Assembly: GCF_009932375.1 (NCBI RefSeq)
Contig: NZ_BLJG01000039.1
Location: 16,948 to 80,947, forward strand
Origin: Pseudomonas juntendi
Lineage (GTDB): Bacteria > Pseudomonadota > Gammaproteobacteria > Pseudomonadales > Pseudomonadaceae
Direction: 5' to 3'
DNA length: 64,000 bases
Notes under the pieces: generated by a model
What the model saw: the letters and a program-made list of their open reading frames with translations, nothing else
Databases searched by the model: none
Told to the model about the DNA's origin: nothing
Shown here: positions 42,474 through 51,243 of the stretch, piece after piece
How positions within the stretch are numbered: the first letter of the stretch is position 1
Layout: each line of letters starts with the position of its first letter
Program-made: the position numbers and the translations under genes

Positions 42474-43148
42474 ATGGCCGTAGACATCAGCAACCTGTTG
42501 ATCGCCACCCCGGTGGTAGTGTCCGCAACCAACCCCGTTGCCCTGGAACTTGACGGTGACGAAGCCATTGCCCGCCTCCCAGAGGTGGTCACGCTACTCA
42601 GTGACGGCTCGATCCAGTTTTCTGCGCCGACCAAAGGGGCGTCGAGCAAGAGTACCCACCGCACCCGCTGTGAATGGACCGAGACCCGTTCCTGGACGCT
42701 GGCCAGTGCCGCGGACCATTGGAGCCGTCAAAGCATGACGTTGACCAAGGTCAACGCAGCGCAGAAGGTGGTCATTGCCCAGATGCATGTGCGCGGCGAC
42801 GACGGCCCGCCCGTCAAGGTGTTCTGGAAGAAAGGCGATATCACCTTGGGCTTTCGCCAAACCTATGACCAGGCCGACCCGGTGAATTCGACGGTGCTCA
42901 AGGGCGTACCGCTGGGCGCGCAGTTCGGCATCAGCCTGCACGTCACGGCACAGGGCCTGGTCACGGTCACCGCGACCTGCAAGGGAGCAACCGGTACTTC
43001 AGGTGGTTTGCAACTCGACGGCAGTTGGGCTTCGCGCCAGTTCGAATTCCACGGCGGCGTTTACAACCAGGTCGACTACAACGACCAAACGCCGGTCGAC
43101 GATGGCTCGATCTGCATTATCAGCGACCTGACGTTGATACATGGCTGA
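42474..43148 (+). CDS. Polysaccharide lyase family 7 (alginate lyase-like) protein
   Basis: 224 aa, the size of single-domain PL7 alginate lyases such as PA1167. Start DISNLLIATPV, LLSDGSIQFSAP, the QIH-like catalytic segment IAQMH with H105, and the C-terminal FHGGVYNQ with Y197 and Q199 (family YFKAGxYxQ). The first motif, RxELR in the family, is degenerate here (HRTRCEW). It would cut alginate/mannuronate by beta-elimination. No signal peptide is visible, so release would need lysis or another route. AGGAG precedes the ATG. Its promoter carries repressor-type operators. Confidence 0.75.
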   Translation: MAVDISNLLIATPVVVSATNPVALELDGDEAIARLPEVVTLLSDGSIQFSAPTKGASSKSTHRTRCEWTETRSWTLASAADHWSRQSMTLTKVNAAQKVVIAQMHVRGDDGPPVKVFWKKGDITLGFRQTYDQADPVNSTVLKGVPLGAQFGISLHVTAQGLVTVTATCKGATGTSGGLQLDGSWASRQFEFHGGVYNQVDYNDQTPVDDGSICIISDLTLIHG

Positions 43149-43429
43149 GGCGACAACGCCCTTTGCGTGCCGGCCCTCCTGCTCACGGGTCGGTACCGGA
43201 CCTGATCAGAACTGAGCGTACAATTTGCCCTGCCCCTATCACCGCGCGGCGCCCTTTCTGAACAGCACATGAAGGGTACACAATGGGTCCGGGATTAAAT
43301 TTCGTTCACGTTGCGCCCTTTAGATATAAGGCATTCGACAGCCGTTCGGCCATACTCCAGAATGCAGCGGTTTTTAGGGGGAAAACCCTTGCACAGCCAA
43401 CGACATACCAACCTTTAGTGAGCCTCAAC

Positions 43430-44356
43430 GTGAAAACATCCCTGTCCATTCTCAGCCTGCTGCTGTTGCTCACAGGTACCGCGACGCTGCCGTCGACCGC
43501 TGCTGCACAACCCTCGGCCAAGGTGCAACGCGACCCCTCCAAACTGCACCTGGCTTCGGGCAGCGCGCTGCTGATCGACCTCAATACCAACCAGGAGCTG
43601 TACTCGAACCACGCTGACCGCGTGGTACCGATCGCTTCGGTGACCAAACTGATGACCGCGATGGTGGTGCTGGACGCCAAGCTGCCCATGGATGAGATGC
43701 TCACCATGACCATCGCCAACAACCCGGAGATGAAGGGCGTGTATTCACGGGTACGCCCCGGCAGCCAGCTCAATCGCCGCGAGACCCTGCTGATTACCTT
43801 GATGTCTTCGGAAAACCGTGCAGCCAATAGCTTGGCCAATGCCTACCCCGGTGGCTACCCGGCATTCATCAAGGCGATGAACGCCAAAGCCCGCAGCCTT
43901 GGCATGGCCCATACCCGCTACGTAGAACCTACCGGGCTTTCGACGCAGAACGTGTCGACTGCGCGCGACCTGTCCAAGCTGCTGATGGCCTCGCGCAAGT
44001 ACCCGATGCTGAGCGAGCTGTCGACCACCCGCGAGAAGACCGTGGCCTTCCGCAAGCCCAATTACACCCTGGGTTTCCGTAACACCGACCACCTGGTGAA
44101 CAAGAGCAACTGGGACATCAAGCTGACCAAGACCGGTTTTACCAACGAAGCCGGGCACTGCCTGGTGCTGTTGACCCGAATGGATAACCGCCCTGTGGCG
44201 ATGGTCATCCTGGATGCCTTCGGCAAGTACACCCATTTCGCCGATGCCAGCCGCCTGCGCCAATGGCTGGAAACCGGTGCAGCCAAGCCAGCGCCGGCGG
44301 TGGCCATGCAGTACAAGGCAGATCGCCAGGGCAAAGGGCGCGTAGCGGCCGAGTAA
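43430..44356 (+). CDS. pbpG: D-alanyl-D-alanine endopeptidase PbpG (PBP7-like)
   Basis: 308 aa with GTG start; the family is ~310 aa. Signal peptide ([20 protein letters not shown], 20) with cleavage near AAA-QPS. Active-site motifs S70-V-T-K, S127-E-N and K234-T-G. It cleaves peptidoglycan cross-links in the periplasm. The reading frame is open for 49 codons upstream; GTG at 43418 is an alternative. No clear Shine-Dalgarno is visible for either start. The 281-bp gap before it shows no other gene. Confidence 0.88.
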   Translation: MKTSLSILSLLLLLTGTATLPSTAAAQPSAKVQRDPSKLHLASGSALLIDLNTNQELYSNHADRVVPIASVTKLMTAMVVLDAKLPMDEMLTMTIANNPEMKGVYSRVRPGSQLNRRETLLITLMSSENRAANSLANAYPGGYPAFIKAMNAKARSLGMAHTRYVEPTGLSTQNVSTARDLSKLLMASRKYPMLSELSTTREKTVAFRKPNYTLGFRNTDHLVNKSNWDIKLTKTGFTNEAGHCLVLLTRMDNRPVAMVILDAFGKYTHFADASRLRQWLETGAAKPAPAVAMQYKADRQGKGRVAAE

Positions 44357-44386
44357 GCTGGCCCGAACTTACAGGCCATGGCGCCG

Positions 44387-44833
44387 TCAGGCCGTGGCGC
44401 TGACCATTGAGCCGGAGCTGCTGCCACCCTCTTGCTGCAGCAGCGCCAGCAATTGCGCGGTAGCGGCCATGATCTGACCGTTGAGGGTGGCGATGCTTGC
44501 CTGTTTGGCACCGACCGCAGCCGCCTTGGATGTCTCATCCATCTTGCTGTTCTGCAACGCGGCAAGCTGCTTCTGCTGCTCGGCCAGTTGCTTCTGCAAG
44601 TCCTTGATCAACTGTTGCAGGGCGCTTACCGCCTCCGACCCGCCACTGCCCGCTGTATCCGTTGCCTGTGCCTGGCTACCCGCGGATACCTTCAGGCTGT
44701 CGCTGCTGATTTGCAGCGGGCCCACCGCTTCGCCGGCCTGCTTGGCCTGGTCGCGTTCAGCGGCGGCATTGGCGCTGCGCGCCTGCGCCGAGACGCCATT
44801 GATCATGAGGTTGCCAGCTGTGATGACGGCCAT
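44387..44833 (-). CDS. FlxA-like coiled-coil protein
   Basis: 148 aa. Begins MAVITAGNLMINGVSAQARS, then a low-complexity Ser/Ala/Gly part and a central coiled coil with a heptad run (LQQLIKDLQKQLAEQQKQL) and Ala-rich helix at the end. It resembles FlxA-type small proteins of unknown role; no flagellar genes are near. Ribosome site AAAGGGA upstream of the ATG at 44833. Convergent with pbpG across 30 bp. Confidence 0.6.
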   Translation of the reverse strand: MAVITAGNLMINGVSAQARSANAAAERDQAKQAGEAVGPLQISSDSLKVSAGSQAQATDTAGSGGSEAVSALQQLIKDLQKQLAEQQKQLAALQNSKMDETSKAAAVGAKQASIATLNGQIMAATAQLLALLQQEGGSSSGSMVSATA

Positions 44834-44957
44834 GTCGGTCCCTTTCTGAAAGATCGGTCTTTGCGCTAACCATCCTATCGGCCACTTCGCGCCGCGCTTT
44901 AGCCCAATTAAATTCCCTGCCGGCTGTTTCGTTACACCTCATCATGAGCCCCCCCTG

Positions 44958-44987
44958 GCCGACCTGCCGCCCTCCGCGCAGGTCGGC
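44958..44987. terminator. Hairpin upstream of the fpv operon
   Basis: GCCGACCTGC and GCAGGTCGGC, 10-bp perfect arms with a 10-base loop, followed by TTTATC. It lies between the divergent FlxA-like and fpvG genes; it may end a read-through transcript or be a leader structure of fpvG. Confidence 0.5.
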
Positions 44988-45026
44988 TTTATCGCTTGAA
45001 ACATTTGCTTTCATTTTAATCGGCAG

Positions 45027-45045
45027 GATTTCGATTCTCATTCGT
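45027..45045. promoter_or_regulatory. Candidate Fur box upstream of fpvG
   Basis: GATTTCGATTCTCATTCGT; the minus strand contains AATGAGAATC, the central part of Fur boxes. About 11 of 19 positions fit the classical consensus. Located 65-83 bp before fpvG. Moderate evidence only; iron control is expected for this operon. Confidence 0.45.
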
Positions 45046-45109
45046 CCTTATCAGTACAGCCCTCTTTGGTTGGGCGCACGCTCGACCACCCATTGCAGAA
45101 GACCGTCTG

Positions 45110-46303
45110 ATGGCCAAACCCTTGAAAAAATCCAAATCCAGGCTGTGGTTCCTGGTGCACAGCTGGCTTGCCTTGCCGATCTGGTTCTTTGTATTGATCG
45201 TCTGCTTCACGGGCATGCTCGCGGTGGTCAGCCAGGAAATCGTCTGGCTGGCCAACCCGGATGTACGTGCCAGCAAGCCGGACACCGACGCCGAACGCCT
45301 CAGCTTCCAGCAGGTGCTGAACGCCCTGCACAAAGCAGAGCCGGATATGGTCGTGCAGTCCATCATCCAGCCCGACGGCTCACACTTCGCCCTCACGGCC
45401 AATGTGACCTTCCCGGACGGCACCACCCCGACCCTTTACGTCAATCCCTACACCGGTGCGATTCAGGGAAAATCCCCTGACTTCAACTTCGAAGCCTTCA
45501 CCCGCGCCCTGCACGGCTGGTGGCTGGTGCCCTTCACCAACGGGTTCAGCTGGGGCTGGTACCTGGTGTCGATCCTCGGTCTGCCCATGCTCGCTTCACT
45601 GGTAACCGGGCTGGTGGTGTACAAGAAGTTCTGGAAAGGCTTCTTCAAACCGGTACGTACAGGGCACGGTTCGCGCATCTTCTGGGGCGACCTGCACCGC
45701 CTGGCCGGTGTCTGGTCGATCTGGTTCATCGCGGTCATTTCCATCACCGGTACCTGGTTCCTGATTCAGGCAATTCTGTTCGACAACCACATCAGCATTT
45801 CCAGCGAGCCGATCGTGCCGGTCATCGCTCGCGACGAAGTGCCCCAGACCGCCGATGGCAGCCCAGCCCCACGGATCGACCTCGATGAAGCGGCACGCAT
45901 CGCTGGCCTGGCGATTCCAGGGCTGGAAATCAACTTCATTGCGTTGCCTGCCACCGCTTACAGCCATATTTCCATGGGCGGGCGGGGTTGGTATCCACTG
46001 ATGTTCCAAAGCGCCGAGGTCAACCCCTACACGCGCAAGGTGGACAGCCAGTTCCTGCTGGGCGACCGCTCCGCCCTGGAGTTCGTCACCGAGTCCATGC
46101 GCCCCCTGCACACCGGTGACTTCGGCGGCCTGCCGATCAAGCTGATCTGGTTCTTCTTCGGCCTGGTGCTCACCCTGATGGTGTTCAGCGGCTTGCTGAT
46201 CTGGACCAAACGTACCGCACAAGCCACCGCTGCCGCGCTGAAGCGCAGCGAACGCGCCCCCCGCACTGTGCCCACCCGGACCTCGCTGGAGATGCAACGA
46301 TGA
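45110..46303 (+). CDS. fpvG: FpvG, inner-membrane PepSY reductase for ferripyoverdine
   Basis: 397 aa. PepSY-TM protein: helix at ~15-40, a periplasmic PepSY part, helices at ~150-175 and ~205-230, and a last one at ~345-368. Conserved His residues at helix ends (LVHSWLALP, RALHGWWL, DLHRLAGVWS, PLHTGDFGG) fit haem or iron handling. In P. aeruginosa FpvG reduces the iron in ferripyoverdine in the periplasm so that it is released and the siderophore is recycled. First of eight genes; overlaps fpvH as ATGA. Confidence 0.88.
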   Translation: MAKPLKKSKSRLWFLVHSWLALPIWFFVLIVCFTGMLAVVSQEIVWLANPDVRASKPDTDAERLSFQQVLNALHKAEPDMVVQSIIQPDGSHFALTANVTFPDGTTPTLYVNPYTGAIQGKSPDFNFEAFTRALHGWWLVPFTNGFSWGWYLVSILGLPMLASLVTGLVVYKKFWKGFFKPVRTGHGSRIFWGDLHRLAGVWSIWFIAVISITGTWFLIQAILFDNHISISSEPIVPVIARDEVPQTADGSPAPRIDLDEAARIAGLAIPGLEINFIALPATAYSHISMGGRGWYPLMFQSAEVNPYTRKVDSQFLLGDRSALEFVTESMRPLHTGDFGGLPIKLIWFFFGLVLTLMVFSGLLIWTKRTAQATAAALKRSERAPRTVPTRTSLEMQR

Positions 46304-46839
46304 GCCCCACCCAGGCCGTGCCCGTCAGCCCGCTTAAACAGTGGTGGTTGAAGTGGCGCTTCCACTTGAACATCCTGCTGATCCTGATCCCCCTGGGTTT
46401 CATGCCCAAGTATTTCAGCGACGCCAAGCTGTTCCGCGGCGAGGCAGGGCTGGGGGCGAATGTGATCACCGGCATCCAGGCCGGCCCCTACACCCTGGAC
46501 CTGGCGGAACTGCGTGACGAAGCGCCCCGCAGAGACGGCCCGGCAGGCGACTTCAAAGTATTCAGGGCAGCGCTGTGCAAGGCGTGCCTCAACGACGTGA
46601 AGGCCGTTTACCTGCGCATCGGCAAACCGCGCAGCCTGCGGGCGGCGGGCACGATTTTCTTCGGCGCGCCCTACGCCATGGCCACCAACCTGCCGGTCCC
46701 TCCGCGCACCAAACCCGACGCCCAGATCTGGATCACCGTGGAAGGCTGGGACGGCAGCATGCACCAGGCGTCTGTCCCGCTGGCCAAGGCATCGCCAGCC
46801 ACCGTGGCCTGGCTCGAGAACAAAGGAGGCAAGAAATGA
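46300..46839 (+). CDS. fpvH: FpvH, inner-membrane partner of FpvG
   Basis: 179 aa. One N-terminal membrane helix (FHLNILLILIPLGFMPKYF) and a periplasmic domain with a CxxC pair in ALCKACLND. In P. aeruginosa FpvH and FpvJ/FpvK form a complex with FpvG that supports iron release. ATGA overlaps on both sides. Assigned from order, size and the PAO1 PA2403-PA2410 operon. Confidence 0.78.
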   Translation: MSPTQAVPVSPLKQWWLKWRFHLNILLILIPLGFMPKYFSDAKLFRGEAGLGANVITGIQAGPYTLDLAELRDEAPRRDGPAGDFKVFRAALCKACLNDVKAVYLRIGKPRSLRAAGTIFFGAPYAMATNLPVPPRTKPDAQIWITVEGWDGSMHQASVPLAKASPATVAWLENKGGKK

Positions 46840-47156
46840 ACTACCTGCTGCGCACCCTCGCCCTGCCCTTGCTGGCACTGGCCGCAAGCCCGGCATTGGC
46901 CCACAACCCCATGTGCGAATGCGAAGAACTGGCCAGCGGCCAAGTCAAGTGCACCGGTGGATTCTCGGACGGCAGTGGCGCCCCCGGGGTAACCCTGGAT
47001 GTGATCGGCTATGACGAGCAAGTGCTGGTCGGCGGCAAGCTTGGCGACGATTCGACCCTGACCTTCAAGCGCCCGGACGGCGAATTCTACGTACTGTTCG
47101 ACGCCGGCCCCGGGCACGTGGTGGAAGTCGACTACGCCGACATCGCCCAGCCATGA
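46836..47156 (+). CDS. fpvJ: FpvJ, small periplasmic protein of the FpvG complex
   Basis: 106 aa. Signal peptide (MNYLLRTLALPLLALAASPA, 20) with cleavage after ALA-HNP, giving a mature domain that begins with a Cys-rich MCECEEL...KC segment followed by an all-beta part. Assigned by position and size between fpvH and fpvK. ATGA overlaps with both neighbours. Confidence 0.76.
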   Translation: MNYLLRTLALPLLALAASPALAHNPMCECEELASGQVKCTGGFSDGSGAPGVTLDVIGYDEQVLVGGKLGDDSTLTFKRPDGEFYVLFDAGPGHVVEVDYADIAQP

Positions 47157-47722
47157 GCCGCGCTCACGTGATTCGCCCGGCCGGGGCCGGGCACGAAACC
47201 CTGTACGTGCTGTTGGCCAGCTTGCTGATAGTGGCGTTGGCGGCTGGCGTGGTGTCGCTGCGCGGCGAGCGCGAGGACGAACAGGCCATCGCCAGCCACC
47301 AGATCGACGCCCGCCGCGACCTCACTGCGGCCGAGCAAGGCCTCTACACCGACCTGCGGGTGGCATTCGACGAGATCCAGTTGCTGCGTGAAGAAAACGC
47401 CGCTGCACCTGGGGTACAGGCCATGGCCGATGAAGGCCTGCCACCATTCGTGGTCGACGCCGGCAGCCAGAGCCGGGGCAGCCACCAATGGACCTGGCTG
47501 GAGGCTGGCGCCTACCTGGGCCGCAGCCAGGCACCCGAAATTGCCGGCAGCCTGCTGCTGATCCTGCCACCCGACAGCACCGGCCAGGCCGATATCTGGT
47601 TGCGCCGCGACAGCGCCGCAATCATCCCGGATGACCTCGGCCAGGCGGCACTGATCGCCGCTGGCTGGCAACAGGTGGTCAGCCACTACGACGCCGGGGT
47701 TACCCGCGAACACCGCCACTGA
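47153..47722 (+). CDS. fpvK: FpvK, membrane-anchored protein of the FpvG complex
   Basis: 189 aa. One N-terminal membrane helix (LYVLLASLLIVALAAGVVSL) and a soluble periplasmic part; the central WTWLEAGAYLGRS and the acidic end are features of the family. No enzymatic motif. Named from operon order. 16 bp separate it from fpvC, the only gap in the operon. Confidence 0.74.
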   Translation: MSRAHVIRPAGAGHETLYVLLASLLIVALAAGVVSLRGEREDEQAIASHQIDARRDLTAAEQGLYTDLRVAFDEIQLLREENAAAPGVQAMADEGLPPFVVDAGSQSRGSHQWTWLEAGAYLGRSQAPEIAGSLLLILPPDSTGQADIWLRRDSAAIIPDDLGQAALIAAGWQQVVSHYDAGVTREHRH

Positions 47723-47738
47723 ACCGAAGGACTCGCCC

Positions 47739-48641
47739 ATGTTTCGCTCCGCCCTCGCCCTGCTCCTGGCCCTGGCCCTGCCGGCAATGGCTCTGGCCGA
47801 TAACGGCAAGCCGCTGCGTATCGGCATCACCTTGCACCCCTACTACAGCTACGTGAGCAACATCGTTGGCGACAAGGCCGAGGTGGTGCCGCTGATTCCG
47901 GCGGGCTTCAACCCGCACGCCTACGAGCCCCGGGCCGAAGACATCAAGCGCATCGGCACCCTGGACGTGGTGGTGCTCAATGGCGTTGGCCATGACGACT
48001 TTGCCGACCGCATGATCGCTGCCAGTGAAAAACCTGATATCGCCACGATCGAGGCCAACCAGAACGTACCGCTGCTGGCAGCTACCGGCATTGCCGCACG
48101 CGGTGCCGGCAAGGTGGTCAACCCGCACACTTTCCTGTCGATCAGCACGACCATTGCCCAGGTCAACAACATTGCCCGCGAGCTGGGCCGGCTCGACCCG
48201 GACAATGCCCGGTTCTACACGCAGAACGCCCGGGCCTACGCCAAACGCCTGCGTGGCTTGCGTGCCCAGGCACTGGCCAAGGTCACCGAGGCCCCCAGCG
48301 CTACCTTCCGCGTGGCCACCATCCACGCTGCCTACGACTACCTGGTCCGCGACTTCGGCCTGGAAGTGACCGCCGTGGTCGAACCCGCCCATGGTATCGA
48401 GCCGAGCCCGGCGCAGCTGAAGAAGACCATCGACCAGCTCAAGGCACTGGACGTGAGGGTGATCTTCTCGGAAATGGACTTCCCCTCAGCCTATGTCGAA
48501 ACCATCCAGCGTGAGTCTGGTGTGCGCCTTTACCCCCTTACCCACATTTCCTATGGCGAATACACCAAGGACAAGTACGAAGTGGAAATGAAGCGCAACC
48601 TCGACACCGTGGTCCGCGCCATTCAGGAGAACCGCGCATGA
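47739..48641 (+). CDS. fpvC: FpvC, periplasmic metal-binding protein
   Basis: 300 aa, ZnuA/TroA-type solute-binding fold: signal peptide, ITLHPYYSYVSNIVGDKAEV (20), the NPHAYEPRAEDI motif, VNPHTFLS and a late DFGLEVTAVVEPAHGIEPSP (20). In P. aeruginosa FpvC binds the ferrous iron released from pyoverdine and hands it to FpvDE. Overlaps fpvD by ATGA. Confidence 0.86.
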   Translation: MFRSALALLLALALPAMALADNGKPLRIGITLHPYYSYVSNIVGDKAEVVPLIPAGFNPHAYEPRAEDIKRIGTLDVVVLNGVGHDDFADRMIAASEKPDIATIEANQNVPLLAATGIAARGAGKVVNPHTFLSISTTIAQVNNIARELGRLDPDNARFYTQNARAYAKRLRGLRAQALAKVTEAPSATFRVATIHAAYDYLVRDFGLEVTAVVEPAHGIEPSPAQLKKTIDQLKALDVRVIFSEMDFPSAYVETIQRESGVRLYPLTHISYGEYTKDKYEVEMKRNLDTVVRAIQENRA

Positions 48642-49384
48642 CCGCCGCTGCCAACCTGGCAACGGCCTGCGGGCCGCGCATCACCTTTGCCGATATCGAC
48701 CTGACCCTGGGCCGCACCCGTATCCTCGAACAGGTCAGCTTCACCGTTGCCCCGGGCAGCGTGCACGCCATCGTCGGCCCCAACGGCGGCGGCAAGAGTT
48801 CGCTGATCAAGACCCTGCTCGGGCAAATGCCCCACCATGGTGAACTGACCCTGCACTGGCCAGGGCAAGGCGAGGTGATCGGCTACGTCCCGCAGGCGCT
48901 GGAGTTCGACCGCGGGCTGCCAATGACCGTGGATGATTTCATGGCCGCCATGTGCCAGCGGCGCCCGGCCTTCCTGGGTTTGTCGCGCAGGGTGCAGCCT
49001 GCCATCGATGCTGCGTTGGCGCGGGTTGGCATGCTGGAAAAGCGCAAGCGGCGCATGGGGGCCTTGTCGGGCGGTGAGCGCCAGCGGGTGCTGCTGGCCC
49101 AGGGGCTCATCCCCGAACCACAACTGCTGGTGCTGGACGAGCCGATGTCGGCGCTCGATGAAGCCGGCATTCAGGTGTTCGAACAACTGCTGCTGGCCTG
49201 GCGCCAGGCGGGGACCACTGTGTTGTGGATCGAACACGACCTGGAAGCGGTGCTGCGCCTGGCCGACCGGGTTACCGGGCTGAGCCGCCAGGTACTGTTC
49301 GACGCCCCGCCAGCCCAGGCCCTGACGCCGGAGCGCCTGCTGGGCCTGTTTTCCGTCCACCCGCGTAGCGAGAGCATTGCCTGA
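48638..49384 (+). CDS. fpvD: FpvD, ABC transporter ATPase for ferrous iron
   Basis: 248 aa. Walker A GPNGGGKSS, signature LSGGERQRV, Walker B LLVLDEPMSALD and switch His in LWIEHDLE. ZnuC/TroB-type ATPase working with FpvE to import the iron taken from pyoverdine. The stop TGA at 49384 shares a base with the fpvE ATG. Confidence 0.88.
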   Translation: MTAAANLATACGPRITFADIDLTLGRTRILEQVSFTVAPGSVHAIVGPNGGGKSSLIKTLLGQMPHHGELTLHWPGQGEVIGYVPQALEFDRGLPMTVDDFMAAMCQRRPAFLGLSRRVQPAIDAALARVGMLEKRKRRMGALSGGERQRVLLAQGLIPEPQLLVLDEPMSALDEAGIQVFEQLLLAWRQAGTTVLWIEHDLEAVLRLADRVTGLSRQVLFDAPPAQALTPERLLGLFSVHPRSESIA

Positions 49385-50283
49385 TGAGTTTCGAAACCTT
49401 TCGCCAAACGGTCCAGGACTGGGCCACTGCCGGCTACCTGCCCGAGGCGCTGGCCTATGGCTTCGTGGTCAATGCCTTGCTCGCCGGTCTGATGATTGGC
49501 CCGGTGCTGGGTGGCCTGGGCACCCTGGTGGTGGTCAAGCGCTTTGCATTCTTTTCCGAAGCGGTCGGCCATGCCGCACTGACCGGCGTGGCTATCGGCA
49601 TCCTGCTGGGCGAGCCCTACACCGGGCCTTATGGCAGCCTGTTCGGTTACTGCCTGCTGTTCGGCATCCTGCTGAACTTCCTGCGTAACCGCACCGGGTT
49701 GTCACCGGACACACTGATCGGCGTATTCCTCTCGGTGTCGCTGGCGCTGGGCGCCAGCCTGCTGCTGATGCTGGCGGGCAAGATCAATGTGCACATCCTC
49801 GAGAACGTGCTGTTCGGTTCGGTGCTGACCGTGAGCGGGCAGGACCTGGTGGTACTGGGCATCGTCGCCGTACTGGTGCTGGCCTTGGCGCTGCCGCTGT
49901 ACAACCGCATCATGCTGGCCAGCTTCAACCCGCAGTTGGCTGCTGTACGCGGCGTGGCGGTGAAAACACTGGACTACCTGTTCGTGGTGCTGGTGACCCT
50001 GGTCACCGTGGCTGCAGTGAAGGTGATCGGGGCCATTCTGGTCGGTGCGTTGCTGGTGATCCCGGCTGCCGCCGCGCGCCTGGTCAGCCAGTCACTGAAG
50101 GGCTTTTTCTTCCTCTCGGTGCTCATCGCCACCATCAGCACGTTGTTCGGCATCCTGCTACCGATCGTGTTCGACCTGCCGGTGCCGTCGGGTGCCGCGA
50201 TCATCCTGGTTGCCGGTCTCTGCTTCGCCCTCGCTGCGCTCGCCCGCGCCCTCGTTCCCCGCCTGCAAGGAAACCCGGCATGA
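49384..50283 (+). CDS. fpvE: FpvE, ABC-3 type permease
   Basis: 299 aa, eight or nine membrane helices. ABC-3 (ZnuB/TroC) family signs: VVKRFAFFSEAVGHAALTGV (20) with the conserved His near the first cytoplasmic loop, and DYLFVVLVTLVTVAAVKVIG (20) with GALLVIPAAAA. It forms the channel of the ferrous-iron transporter. Overlaps fpvF by ATGA. Confidence 0.87.
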   Translation: MSFETFRQTVQDWATAGYLPEALAYGFVVNALLAGLMIGPVLGGLGTLVVVKRFAFFSEAVGHAALTGVAIGILLGEPYTGPYGSLFGYCLLFGILLNFLRNRTGLSPDTLIGVFLSVSLALGASLLLMLAGKINVHILENVLFGSVLTVSGQDLVVLGIVAVLVLALALPLYNRIMLASFNPQLAAVRGVAVKTLDYLFVVLVTLVTVAAVKVIGAILVGALLVIPAAAARLVSQSLKGFFFLSVLIATISTLFGILLPIVFDLPVPSGAAIILVAGLCFALAALARALVPRLQGNPA

Positions 50284-51143
50284 ACCTGAAACACCTGACC
50301 CTGGCACTGGCCCTGGCCAGCCTGCCGTCGCTGTCTTTCGCCACGCAGGTGCTGACCACCTTGCCGATCACCCACAGCCTGGCCAGCGCCCTGCTCGAGG
50401 GGACCGGCGTACAACTCAAGCGCGCAGCCCCGACCAACCTGCCGGCCAGTCGCCAGCCGTCGTACTTCAGCGGCCGTGGTGGCGCCAGCCTGGACAAGGC
50501 TGCGCAACAGGCCGATGCGGTGATCGGCGTACGTTCGATCTGGCGCGACGACCCGCTGTACCCGATGGCCCGGCGCAGCAATATCCGCATTGTCGAGATC
50601 GATGCCGCACGACCGGTGGACGGCGCATTGCCAGGTATCGCGGTGAGTGGCGACGATGCCTACAACGCCTACCCGTGGCTGAACCCGACCAATCTGGGGC
50701 GCATGGCCGACGTCGTGGCCAACGACCTGGAACGCCTTGCGCCGAGCGAAAGAACGAAAATCCAGGGCAACCTGGCCGCCCTCAAGCGCCAGCTGTTGGA
50801 ACTTGCCGCCAGCAGCCAGACGCAGTTGGCCAAGGTCGACAATCTCACAGTGGTCAGCCTGTCGCCGCGGTTGGGTTACCTGGCCAGCGGCCTGAACCTG
50901 GATGTGGTGCAGCAGCCGCTGCCAACGGCGTGGGATGCTGCCGCGCTGAAGGCGCTGGAGGCCAACCTGAAGGCACAGGATGTGGCGTTGGTGCTGGACC
51001 ATCGCCAACCGGAGCCGGCGCTGGCCGCAGCGATCCAGGCGGCCGGCGCGAAACTGGTGGTGGTGGACAGCGACCCGGATGATGCGTTTGCCGGGTTGAA
51101 GGCCAGTGTCGAACAAGTCGTCGGGGCACTTGGCGAAAGCTGA
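50280..51143 (+). CDS. fpvF: FpvF, second periplasmic binding protein
   Basis: 287 aa. Signal peptide then a TroA/ZnuA-type fold more diverged than FpvC: VLTTLPITHSLASALLEGTG (20), QADAVIGVRSIWRDD, and PTNLGRMADVVANDLERL. In P. aeruginosa FpvF interacts with both FpvC and pyoverdine. Last gene of the operon; a GC hairpin follows. Confidence 0.82.
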   Translation: MNLKHLTLALALASLPSLSFATQVLTTLPITHSLASALLEGTGVQLKRAAPTNLPASRQPSYFSGRGGASLDKAAQQADAVIGVRSIWRDDPLYPMARRSNIRIVEIDAARPVDGALPGIAVSGDDAYNAYPWLNPTNLGRMADVVANDLERLAPSERTKIQGNLAALKRQLLELAASSQTQLAKVDNLTVVSLSPRLGYLASGLNLDVVQQPLPTAWDAAALKALEANLKAQDVALVLDHRQPEPALAAAIQAAGAKLVVVDSDPDDAFAGLKASVEQVVGALGES

Positions 51144-51166
51144 TCAACAGTCCGTCGCAAATCCTG

Positions 51167-51183
51167 GGGCCGCTATGCGGCCC
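51167..51183 (+). terminator. Hairpin after fpvF
   Basis: GGGCCGC-TAT-GCGGCCC followed by TTTCG. The same GGGCCGC-N3-GCGGCCC hairpin occurs at 265-281 and 63787-63803, so it may be both a terminator and a dispersed REP-like element. Confidence 0.55.
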
Positions 51184-51243
51184 TTTCGCGCTGCAAGGCC
51201 GCGCCTGCCTCGGCAGGGGCGACATTGACAGTGCACCTGGGCG

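Noticed and set aside
39711..43148. Complete prophage in the repressor island
   Set aside because: No integrase, terminase, capsid, tail or attachment repeats were found; only a repressor and small genes, so at most a remnant or domesticated module.
44990..45109. PvdS-type box before fpvG
   Set aside because: TAATC and CGT occur but are 21 bases apart, outside the 16-17 allowed; not reported as a promoter.
49974..51116. 380-aa minus-strand open frame over fpvE/fpvF
   Set aside because: No start signal, composition of a shadow, and it opposes overlapping operon genes.
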